Made by a program: the position numbers and the translations under genes
The notes under the pieces: model-generated
Database searches by the model: none
What the model saw: only the letters and a program-made list of their open reading frames with translations
What the model was told of the DNA's origin: nothing
Assembly: GCA_903872005.1 (NCBI GenBank)
Contig: CAIQJD010000115.1
Coordinates: forward strand, 1-5,294
Source of the DNA: an uncultured bacterium
GTDB taxonomy: Bacteria > Chloroflexota > Anaerolineae > JACIWP01
Direction: 5' to 3'
DNA: 5,294 bases
Part shown: piece after piece, positions 1 to 5,294 of the stretch
Position numbering within the stretch: the stretch's first letter is position 1
How the letters are laid out: the number at the start of each line of letters is the position of its first letter

Positions 1-3000
1 CCGGCGGGTTGGTGGCGGTGGCCGAAGGCACGGTCGTGGCGGTGGCGGTCGCCGGCGTCGTGGCCGTCGGAGTACGCGTCGCCGTAGGCGCGATGGCCGT
101 GTTCGTCGGCGTCGCCGATGTGCCCAGATCGTAGCGAATGATCAGGCGCGGCCGCTGCGCGCTGACCAAGGAGTAGTCATTGGAGCGGATGGAGTATTCC
201 AGCCCGGCAGCCCCCGAGGCGCGCAAGACCACGCCGTTGTTGGGGATCGAGCCATCGAGCCAGCCGCTTACCAGGGCGGTCACATTGAAGGAGACCCAGT
301 CCAGGGTGTAGCGCGCCGTAGCGCCGGCGAAGAGATCAGGCCAATAGTCGCCCGATTCGCCGGACGCGCCGGCCTTGCTCCAGGTTGCGCCGTTCTGCGC
401 CAGGAACCAGGTCGCCTGATCGCAGACCCATTCGCGTTGCAGGGCGTAGACCGTCATGTCCAGGCTGCTGGCGGCGGTGCGCTCAAAGGCGAAGAGTTCC
501 AATCGGGCGTCGAGGATGCGGGCCTCGGCCGGCAGCGTCGCTGGCAGGCCGAAACGCAGCAGCCCCACTTCCGCGCCGTCGCCGCGCACGTAGAGCCGTT
601 CCGATGGCGCGTAGTTGTTATAGGGATTGCTGCTCTTCAAGAAGGTGTCTGCGGCGTCGGTGTAGTCATCCACGCCATATTGCAGTGTGATCGTCTGCGG
701 CGCGGCGCTGATCGGCGTCGCCGTGGCCGTTGCCACGACCGATGTCGGCGTATGGCTGGGCGTCGGAGTCGCCGTGGGGAGCGATGTGGCGGTGGCGGTT
801 GGCGCAGGCATGGTCGGCGTGCGGCTGGTCGTCGGTGTAGCCGTCGCCGGCAGCGTCGTGGCGGTGGCGCTGGGCGAGACCGCCGGCGTCGGGGTGTGAC
901 TGGATGTGGGTGTTGCCGATGGCAGCAGCGTGGCCGTGAGGGTGGGCGTCGGCGGCTCGTCTAATGTGGGCGTTGGGGTCGGATTGGCCGGCTCTGCTAT
1001 CTCGTAGGTCAGGACCAGGCGCGGCCGGTCGGCGATGCTGCGGTAGTATTGGGAAGACCAGAAGTAGTACTCTGCGTTGAGGCCGGAGCCGCGCAGGATC
1101 ATGCCGTAGTTCGGCGCGCCATCTAGCCAGTTCCGCACCATGTTGGTGACATCCAGGGAGACCCAGCGCGGCGAGAAGCGCACGATCTGAAAGACGGCGT
1201 TCTCATTGGTGTAATCGGCGCCGGTGCCGGCTGCGCCGGGCCGCGTCCAGGATGCGCCGTTGCGCGCCAGTTGCCAGGTTACCTGGCCTTCGTCCCATTC
1301 GCGCAACAGGGCGTAGAGGCCAAGATCCATACTGCTGCCGTTATAGGGCAGGGCCGCGTATAGCTCCAGACTGGCTTCCAGCAGGCGTGCCTCGGGCGGC
1401 AGTTGGCCGGCCAGCTCGAAGCGCAGCAGCGCTACTTCATAGCCGTCGGCGCGCACGAAGAGGCGGTCGGAGCCGGCGTAGTTGGCATACGGGTAATTCA
1501 GGTAGATGTAGGCATCCTGCACATCGGTATAGCCATCGCGCCCGTATTGCAGCGTGATGGAGTGGATGCCAGGCGCCACCGGCGTGGCGGTGACGGTCGG
1601 CGCCGGCGTATTGGTCTCGGTGGCCGTGGCCGATGGCGTGAAAGTGGCTGAGGGCGTGCGGGTCTCCGTCGGCGTTGCGGTGGACGTGGGGGGCGCCGGC
1701 GTGTGGGTGACGGTGGCCGTGGCCGATGGCGTCTTCGTAGAGGTCGGCGTGCGGGTGTCGGTTGGCGTGCCGGTGTGTGTCGGCGTCAGCGTGGCCGTGG
1801 GAGGCGCCGGCGTATGGGTGATCGTTGGCGTATGCGTTTGCGTGCGCGTTTGCGTGCGCGTGGAAGTCGGCGGCGTGTCGGTCTGCGTTGGCGTCAACGA
1901 GGGCGTGAGAGTGTGCGAAGGCGTCGGCGTGATCGTCCGCGTGGGCGTGAATGTGGGGGGCAGCGTCGCGGTGGAGGTGGCGGCCGGCGTGTGCGTACTG
2001 CTGGCCGTCGCGGTGGGCGAAGGCGTGTCGCCGGCCGTTGGCGTGGCGCTGGGGGTTGCGCTCGCCACCGTGTAGCTGATCACCAGCATGGGCCGAAAGC
2101 TCGCATCCGAGTATTCGCTGGAGAAGGCGGTATACTCGACGCCGGCCGCCCCAAAGCCTTTGACGAGGACGCCGTAGTTTTCGGCCGGCGCGTTGACCCA
2201 TTGCGTGACCATGTCGCGCACGTGCAGGTCAATCCAGCGCACGGGCGCGTTGACTGTGACCGAATCGCTGGCGTCCGGTGCGCGGTCCGCCACCGTGTCA
2301 TTGGCGCCGGCCTGGCCCCAGGTCTCGCCGGTGCGCGGGATATTCCAGGTGGTCGTGCCTTCTGTCCAGGGGCGCAGCAGCTTGTAGGTACGCGCTTCGA
2401 GGGGGTTGGCGTTGCTGGCTTTTTCCATATAGAGGCGCAGCACAGCATCCTGTACCTGCGCGCCGGCCTGCAGGGCGCCGGCTACATCGAAGCGCAGGAT
2501 CAAGGAAGCCCATTCGCCGGAGCGGATGTACATGCGGTTGACGTTGCCGAAATTGACGTCGGGCGACCAGCCGTGGATGGTGGAGTCGGTCGCGCCGGCG
2601 TAGCTCTGCACGCCCTCTTGCAGCGTGGCAACCCAGACCTGGCCGGCCGGCGGGGTGCGCGTCGGCGTGATGGAGGGCGTGGGCATCTGGGTGGGCGTTA
2701 CCCAGAGCGAAGTCGCCGTCGGCGTGGGCGAAATCACGGTCGCGGTCGGGGTGGCATTCGGGTTGGTGGTCGGCGTGGGCGTGCCGGCGCCGGAGCGTTT
2801 GGCGATTTGCACGAAGTGGATGAACTCGTCGCCATCGTTGTTGCTGGAGATGCGGAAGTCGCTGCCGCCGGCCCCGCCGTTGGCGAAGCGGACATCGTTG
2901 AGGGTGTACGTGACGGAGCGCCATTCGCCGGTGCCGGTCTTCTGCACACGGCCGGCCAGCTTGGTGGGGTTGGACACCGCGTCATATTCCAGCGACCAGC

Positions 3001-4378
3001 TATCCGTGCCGGTATCCAGGTAGGTGACAGCCAGTGTGATGGCGTTCGTGCCGCCGGCGATGTAGCCGTCGTCCACGAAGAAGTACATATATGGGTTGCC
3101 GGTGGCCTGGTCGGTGCGCCGGCCGTAGCGTCCGAATTTGTGGGTGGTGATGTTCCACGCCGGCACGGTGCGCCCGCCGGGCACATCGTCGCGGCGGTAG
3201 AGCCAGAATGAGTAGTCGCCCCACTGCGGCATCCAGGTCTGCTCGGTCTCGCGCATGGCGATCCAGATGCTCGGAGTGTTGTCAATGCGTGCGCCCAGGT
3301 GCGCGTTCACAAAACGCACGAAATTGAGATCTTCGGTCTTGGTGATCAGTTCCCGGGCCAGACTCATATAGTCGGCGTGCTTGTCCAGGCCGTTGATTAA
3401 GCCCCAGTATTCCAGGGTGTCGTTGGTCAGATAGACGGAACGATAGGACTCCCAACCGCTGGGGACATCGTCGTTGTGGCGCGCAAAGGCGTCGTAGAAG
3501 CCGCAGCCGGCGTAGGTATTGGGCGGCGTGACGTAGGCCGGGTCGTCGTCATAGCGCAGGCCATTGTTCTTGAAGCCCACGCCGAAGGTCGCGGCGTAGT
3601 CCGTCGTCAGCTTGCGCTCGCAGGAGTCCACGAACGTCGGCGCATATTGCAGCATGATGGCTTTGTTGTGGAAGGCGCGCCCGTAGCTGGCTGAGATGGC
3701 ATTCACGGCTTCCACCCAGACGGTGGAGGGATTCGCGCCGGGGCGGTCTTGCTGGATGGCGGTCTTGACACATTCGTCGTCGGAGTTCTGCGAGGGCTGG
3801 TTCTCGCCATAGATGCCGGTGCCGATTTGAATCCATTCTACGCGCGGGTCGTTGTCGTAGCGCGCCGCAATGGCCTGGATGAAATGGTCGTATTTCGTCA
3901 AGAAGGTGGGATTCCAGTATCGGGGGATCTCCCAGGAGCAGGAGAGCGGCTGGACGCCGGCCGCGGCCACCCAGTCCGGCACGCGGCTCCCGCCGCCTTC
4001 CATGATATGGAAGGCCAGGCCCACTGGCTTGTGCAGAGTCGTCTCGTTCTGTATCCAGCGATCCACGGACGACCAGTTGTAGTAGCCTTCGGAAGTCTCG
4101 ATGGAGTCCCAATGGAACAGGCCCATGCCGCCAGTGAACGAGTTGTCCCAGGCATTAGGGTCCAGGTTGGTGTAATCCGTGAAGATGTAGATGCCGGGCC
4201 GGCGCACGCGATCTTTGGTGTAAGGATTCTGGACGTGCGCGTTGGGGGTGGGGGTCGCGGTCGGTTCTTGCGCCTGCGTGCCGGCCGGCGCCGACATGCC
4301 GACTGCCAGCAAGACGACGAGCAGCGCCACCAGAGTCATGATGGCGCGTGTAACACGCGGCTTACTTTCCAAGGCCAT
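1..4378 (-). CDS. Secreted multimodular glycoside-hydrolase-like protein with three DNRLRE/CBM96-like modules (3' end missing)
   Basis: The frame is open for 1459 codons and leaves the window without a stop. The ATG at 4378 is chosen for its AGGAG site 7 bases upstream and because a signal peptide follows: basic residues K6, R8, R11, a hydrophobic stretch at about 13-29, and likely cleavage after A32 or A36. Residues 38-50 are a short Thr/Pro spacer. Residues 58-410 resemble a clan GH-A (beta/alpha)8 hydrolase of GH42 or GH5 type: [10 protein letters not shown], then [12 protein letters not shown]...GYYNW, then [17 protein letters not shown] with E192 as candidate acid/base, and [11 protein letters not shown] with E377 or E379 as candidate nucleophile. 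Residues 425-528 look like a beta-sandwich. DNRLRE/CBM96-like modules lie at 580-771, 937-1127 and 1228-1417, separated by Thr/Pro linkers. Four Cys (147, 203, 253, 292) in the catalytic part could form disulfides outside the cell. Export and modular layout are well supported; the hydrolase family and substrate, probably a polysaccharide, are inference. Confidence 0.9.
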   Translation of the reverse strand, partial: MALESKPRVTRAIMTLVALLVVLLAVGMSAPAGTQAQEPTATPTPNAHVQNPYTKDRVRRPGIYIFTDYTNLDPNAWDNSFTGGMGLFHWDSIETSEGYYNWSSVDRWIQNETTLHKPVGLAFHIMEGGGSRVPDWVAAAGVQPLSCSWEIPRYWNPTFLTKYDHFIQAIAARYDNDPRVEWIQIGTGIYGENQPSQNSDDECVKTAIQQDRPGANPSTVWVEAVNAISASYGRAFHNKAIMLQYAPTFVDSCERKLTTDYAATFGVGFKNNGLRYDDDPAYVTPPNTYAGCGFYDAFARHNDDVPSGWESYRSVYLTNDTLEYWGLINGLDKHADYMSLARELITKTEDLNFVRFVNAHLGARIDNTPSIWIAMRETEQTWMPQWGDYSFWLYRRDDVPGGRTVPAWNITTHKFGRYGRRTDQATGNPYMYFFVDDGYIAGGTNAITLAVTYLDTGTDSWSLEYDAVSNPTKLAGRVQKTGTGEWRSVTYTLNDVRFANGGAGGSDFRISSNNDGDEFIHFVQIAKRSGAGTPTPTTNPNATPTATVISPTPTATSLWVTPTQMPTPSITPTRTPPAGQVWVATLQEGVQSYAGATDSTIHGWSPDVNFGNVNRMYIRSGEWASLILRFDVAGALQAGAQVQDAVLRLYMEKASNANPLEARTYKLLRPWTEGTTTWNIPRTGETWGQAGANDTVADRAPDASDSVTVNAPVRWIDLHVRDMVTQWVNAPAENYGVLVKGFGAAGVEYTAFSSEYSDASFRPMLVISYTVASATPSATPTAGDTPSPTATASSTHTPAATSTATLPPTFTPTRTITPTPSHTLTPSLTPTQTDTPPTSTRTQTRTQTHTPTITHTPAPPTATLTPTHTGTPTDTRTPTSTKTPSATATVTHTPAPPTSTATPTETRTPSATFTPSATATETNTPAPTVTATPVAPGIHSITLQYGRDGYTDVQDAYIYLNYPYANYAGSDRLFVRADGYEVALLRFELAGQLPPEARLLEASLELYAALPYNGSSMDLGLYALLREWDEGQVTWQLARNGASWTRPGAAGTGADYTNENAVFQIVRFSPRWVSLDVTNMVRNWLDGAPNYGMILRGSGLNAEYYFWSSQYYRSIADRPRLVLTYEIAEPANPTPTPTLDEPPTPTLTATLLPSATPTSSHTPTPAVSPSATATTLPATATPTTSRTPTMPAPTATATSLPTATPTPSHTPTSVVATATATPISAAPQTITLQYGVDDYTDAADTFLKSSNPYNNYAPSERLYVRGDGAEVGLLRFGLPATLPAEARILDARLELFAFERTAASSLDMTVYALQREWVCDQATWFLAQNGATWSKAGASGESGDYWPDLFAGATARYTLDWVSFNVTALVSGWLDGSIPNNGVVLRASGAAGLEYSIRSNDYSLVSAQRPRLIIRYDLGTSATPTNTAIAPTATRTPTATTPATATATTVPSATATNPP
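128..697 (-). repeat. DNRLRE/CBM96-like module 3 of the large secreted protein
   Basis: Protein residues 1228-1417. The module begins [13 protein letters not shown], carries [17 protein letters not shown] where the family has its D-N-R-L-R-E-like signature, then REW..D.ATW and GATWSKAGA. It ends with [10 protein letters not shown], an SND-Y motif and [10 protein letters not shown]. This order (Leu-Arg-Phe strand, Trp-rich middle, NYG-type strand, S-S-E-Y-type motif, RP-L-I-Y end) is the usual one for these roughly 190-residue beta-sandwich modules, which in characterised CBM96 members bind polysaccharide. Carbohydrate binding here is inferred. It is followed by another Thr/Pro linker (residues 1418 onward) that runs off the window. 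Confidence 0.75.
698..997 (-). repeat. Thr/Pro-rich linker between modules 2 and 3
   Basis: Residues 1128-1227, about 100 residues dominated by Thr, Pro, Ala and Ser in TPTPT, TATAT and SHTPT patterns. It has few charged residues and no predicted fold. Such linkers are typical spacers of exported Chloroflexota proteins and may be glycosylated, which is an inference. On the plus strand the same DNA reads as Val/Gly-rich frames that are not genes. Confidence 0.8.
998..1570 (-). repeat. DNRLRE/CBM96-like module 2 of the large secreted protein
   Basis: Residues 937-1127. It starts [13 protein letters not shown] and has [20 protein letters not shown], then [65 protein letters not shown] and [10 protein letters not shown]. 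It is visibly closer to module 3 than to module 1: both share the ITLQYG..DYTD-type opening, the DG-EV-LLRF core and the LP-EAR-L segment. This suggests modules 2 and 3 arose by a later duplication. Confidence 0.78.
1599..1814 (-). repeat. In-frame imperfect tandem duplication inside the long linker
   Basis: The 12-mer ggcgccggcgt(a/g) of the plus strand recurs at 1599, 1692 and 1803, so the spacings are 93 and 111 bases, or 31 and 37 codons. A 22-base exact direct repeat at 1618-1639 and 1711-1732 has the same 93-base spacing. In protein the units are residues 854-890 ([11 protein letters not shown]... ending SATATV) and 891-921 ([11 protein letters not shown]... ending SATATE), with a third start at TNTPAP (922). 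All spacings are multiples of three, so the frame is kept. Confidence 0.85.
1834..1861 (-). repeat. 12-bp tandem repeat encoding Thr-Gln-Thr-Arg
   Basis: The unit gcgtttgcgtgc (plus strand) occurs twice exactly at 1834-1845 and 1846-1857 and begins a third time (gcgt, 1858-1861). It encodes the RTQTRTQT stretch near residues 841-848 of the long linker. Because the unit is four codons, slippage would lengthen or shorten the linker without a frameshift. Confidence 0.85.
2066..2641 (-). repeat. DNRLRE/CBM96-like module 1 of the large secreted protein
   Basis: Residues 580-771. It opens [20 protein letters not shown] and continues with [88 protein letters not shown] and [10 protein letters not shown]. 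The closing FSSEYSD...RP.L.I.Y and the [12 protein letters not shown] segment are the most family-typical parts seen in this window. It is the most divergent of the three copies and may be the founder of the series, or differ in ligand. Confidence 0.8.
2645..2791 (-). repeat. Thr/Pro linker between the catalytic half and module 1
   Basis: Residues 530-578, Thr/Pro-rich ([38 protein letters not shown]). It separates the hydrolase-like half and its beta-sandwich from the first DNRLRE module. It is shorter than the two downstream linkers and has no internal duplication. Confidence 0.8.
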
Positions 4379-4385
4379 AGTCGGT

Positions 4386-4391
4386 CTCCTC
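4386..4391 (-). promoter_or_regulatory. Ribosome binding site of the secreted hydrolase-like gene
   Basis: On the minus strand GAGGAG is followed by the 7-base spacer ACCGACT and then ATG at 4378. The near-perfect Shine-Dalgarno match and good spacing fix the start at 4378 rather than at the internal ATG for Met14 (4339), which would cut off the basic front end of the signal peptide. Confidence 0.85.
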
Positions 4392-4423
4392 GGATGAGCT
4401 TTTGGGACAGACATGCGTCATTA

Positions 4424-4442
4424 TTATGTATAGTGTACATAA
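4424..4442. promoter_or_regulatory. Perfect 19-bp palindrome over the -10 box, candidate operator
   Basis: TTATGTA-TAGTG-TACATAA has perfectly complementary 7-base arms around a 5-base centre. The AT-rich arms stand out in GC-rich surroundings. The palindrome completely covers the proposed -10 hexamer (4432-4437) and the likely transcription start, so a bound dimeric regulator would block RNA polymerase. The size fits many one-component repressors (GntR, TetR, MarR types), but no regulator gene is in view and I cannot assign a family. Confidence 0.6.
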
Positions 4443-4460
4443 GGACGGACGGCGCGTCAA
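4432..4460 (-). promoter_or_regulatory. Sigma-70-type promoter for the secreted hydrolase-like gene
   Basis: On the minus strand the -35 box TTGACG (4455-4460, five of six consensus) is separated by exactly 17 bases from TACACT (4432-4437, four of six consensus). A start of transcription near 4425 would give a leader of roughly 47 bases ending in the AGGAG site. The promoter lies wholly in the gap after the peptidase stop, so the large gene can be transcribed on its own. Confidence 0.65.
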
Positions 4461-4505
4461 TAGGATACGGGGAAGAATTAAGGTGAAGATGTGTGACGCG
4501 GAGTT

Positions 4506-5294
4506 CTACGGGTTGGCGGCCGGCAGGCCGCCGGCGCTGTGCGCCGCGCGCACGCCGCGCACAATGGCTTCGGCCAGGGCTTCGGCGGCCAATGCGCCGA
4601 TGAGGGTCACATTGCCGGCGCGTCGGCCGGTCGCCAGGGCGAAGATCGTATCGCCGTCGAACATGGTATGCGCCGGCCGGATGGCGCGCGCCAGCCCATC
4701 GTGGGCCATCTGCGCCACTTTGTGGGCCTGGGCCTTGGTCAGGCCGGCGTCCGTGGCCACGACGCCGATGACGGTATTGCCGGCGAATGCCGCTATCGAG
4801 CGGCCCACCAGGCCGGCCATGGCCTGTGTCGAATCGGCGAAGCCCGCGCCCGTGAGGGCGCGCGTGCCGGCGATGATCTGACCGCTGGCTGGCTCCACCA
4901 CATCGCCCAGGGCGTTGACGACGACCAGCGCGCCCACCGACAGGCCGCCGGCGCGGCGCAGCGCCGTCCCCAGGCCGCCTTTCATGGCCCGGCCGACGCC
5001 AAAGACCTTGCCCACGCTGGCGCCCATGCCGGCGCCGGCGTTGCCCTCTTCGACGAGGCCGGCGCTCGCCGCCTGACAGGCGGCATAGCCCATCTCGGCG
5101 TCGGGCCGCGCCGCTGCGCTGCCGACGCCCAGGTCGAAGATCACCGCAGCCGGCACAATGGGCACTTTCGCCACGCCGGTGTCATAGCCGATGCCGCGCT
5201 CTTCGAGGTAACGCATCACGCCGGCGGCGGCATTCAGGCCGAAGGCGCTCCCGCCGGTCAGCAGGATGGCATGCGCCTGCTGCACCAGATTCTC
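4506..5294 (-). CDS. P1-family (S58, DmpA-like) self-processing aminopeptidase, N-terminal part missing
   Basis: The frame enters from the right edge (first visible residues ENLVQQAHAI) and ends at a TAG at 4506-4508, giving 262 visible residues; roughly 60-70 N-terminal residues appear to be missing compared with the family. Numbering from the first visible residue, family motifs appear in order: LLTGGSAFGLNAA (11-23), VPIVPAAVIFDL (44-55), EGNAGAGMGASVGK (83-96), KGGLGTA (105-111), VVVNALGDVVEP (124-135, N127 matching the oxyanion-hole Asn), GNTVIGVVATDAGLTKAQ (172-189) and MFDGDTIFALATG (211-223). In this family the precursor cuts itself before a Ser or Thr that becomes the N-terminal nucleophile of the small subunit. 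Here that residue would be T174 after N173, releasing an 89-residue beta subunit. Relatives remove N-terminal residues from small peptides or amides; the substrate here is unknown. There is no sign of frameshift or loss of key residues. Confidence 0.93.
   Translation of the reverse strand, partial: ENLVQQAHAILLTGGSAFGLNAAAGVMRYLEERGIGYDTGVAKVPIVPAAVIFDLGVGSAAARPDAEMGYAACQAASAGLVEEGNAGAGMGASVGKVFGVGRAMKGGLGTALRRAGGLSVGALVVVNALGDVVEPASGQIIAGTRALTGAGFADSTQAMAGLVGRSIAAFAGNTVIGVVATDAGLTKAQAHKVAQMAHDGLARAIRPAHTMFDGDTIFALATGRRAGNVTLIGALAAEALAEAIVRGVRAAHSAGGLPAANP
4515..4532 (-). other. Perfect stem-loop in the last codons of the peptidase gene
   Basis: GGCGGCC and GGCCGCC form a perfect 7-bp stem around a 4-base loop, 6 bases before the TAG. 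There is no U-run after it, so it is not a standard intrinsic terminator. It could slow 3' decay or act with Rho, or could be chance in GC-rich DNA. A smaller hairpin, GGCGC-TGT-GCGCC, adjoins it at 4533-4545. Confidence 0.35.

Larger units (their letters stand above)
1571..2065 (-). repeat. Exceptionally long Thr/Pro linker between modules 1 and 2
   Basis: Residues 772-936, 165 residues. By hand count 64 are Thr (about 39%) and 32 are Pro (about 19%), with Thr at nearly every second position over long runs such as [12 protein letters not shown]. Charged residues R, K, D, E and His are interspersed, unlike the other linkers. It contains in-frame tandem duplications (see separate entries). Its likely role is an extended, possibly O-glycosylated spacer between the enzyme-proximal module and the distal modules; this is an inference from composition only. 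Confidence 0.85.

Noticed and set aside
1599..1861. Possible CRISPR-like or non-coding repeat array
   Set aside because: The repeats are imperfect, in frame, spaced by multiples of three and encode a Thr/Pro linker. There are no unique spacers of constant length.
1554..2075. Val/Gly-rich plus-strand frame resembling a repetitive surface protein
   Set aside because: It is the reverse complement of Thr/Pro codons (ACG, CCG, ACC), which always gives Val/Gly-type repeats. No independent start signal is seen.
1437..2201. 254-codon minus-strand frame rich in His-Ala ([10 protein letters not shown])
   Set aside because: This is the Thr/Pro linker read one base out of frame. The in-frame version is continuous with folded modules on both sides.
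1703..3211. 502-codon open frame on the plus strand
   Set aside because: It lies entirely antisense to the hydrolase-like gene. It is Arg/Gly-rich with no domain, and arises from the GC-rich codon positions of the real gene.
4436..4460. Alternative -10 boxes in the AT-rich patch (TATACA or CATAAT on the minus strand)
   Set aside because: They would need spacers of 22 or more bases from the TTGACG box. TACACT with an exact 17-base spacer is a better fit.
3749..4486. 245-codon plus-strand open frame spanning the start of the large gene and the promoter
   Set aside because: It is antisense to a well-supported catalytic domain and signal peptide, has no recognisable motif, and runs through the promoter region.
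4402..4881. 159-codon plus-strand frame over the intergenic gap and the peptidase 3' end
   Set aside because: It is antisense to a confident P1 peptidase, lacks a convincing ribosome binding site, and has an Ala/Arg/Pro composition typical of a shadow.

Overview
The window looks like chromosome from a GC-rich (roughly 63-65% by eye) filamentous-type bacterium, most likely of the phylum Chloroflexota (Anaerolineae, Caldilineae or a relative). The main clue is a very large exported protein whose domains are strung together by long Thr-Pro linkers of the TPTATPT kind, combined with DNRLRE (CBM96-type) modules. That combination is common in Chloroflexota, but the placement is an inference because no marker gene is present.

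The layout is simple: two genes, both on the minus strand, and both cut by a window edge. Positions 1-4378 are one uninterrupted reading frame of 1459 codons. It starts at 4378 and runs off the left edge with no stop codon. It encodes a signal peptide, a glycoside-hydrolase-like catalytic domain, a beta-sandwich domain, and three DNRLRE/CBM96-like modules separated by Thr/Pro linkers. A further linker is entered at the left edge, so at least one more module or an anchor should follow. Positions 4506-5294 are the C-terminal 262 residues of a P1-family (S58, DmpA-like) self-processing aminopeptidase. Its start lies beyond the right edge.

The 127-base gap (4379-4505) holds a good sigma-70-type promoter for the large gene. 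A perfect 19-bp palindrome covers its -10 hexamer, and a strong ribosome binding site lies 7 bases before the ATG. The large gene therefore probably has its own regulated transcription unit rather than being an operon partner of the peptidase. Nothing in the sequence links the two proteins functionally. The picture is a secreted, possibly cell-surface polysaccharide-active enzyme, repressible or inducible at its promoter, next to a housekeeping-type intracellular peptidase.

There are no RNA genes, CRISPR arrays, insertion sequences or attachment sites that I can support. Many long open frames on the plus strand and in other minus frames are antisense or out-of-frame shadows of these two GC-rich genes. 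The most notable non-gene signals are the promoter palindrome, a strong excess of the hexamer GCCGGC throughout both genes, and in-frame tandem duplications inside the longest Thr/Pro linker.
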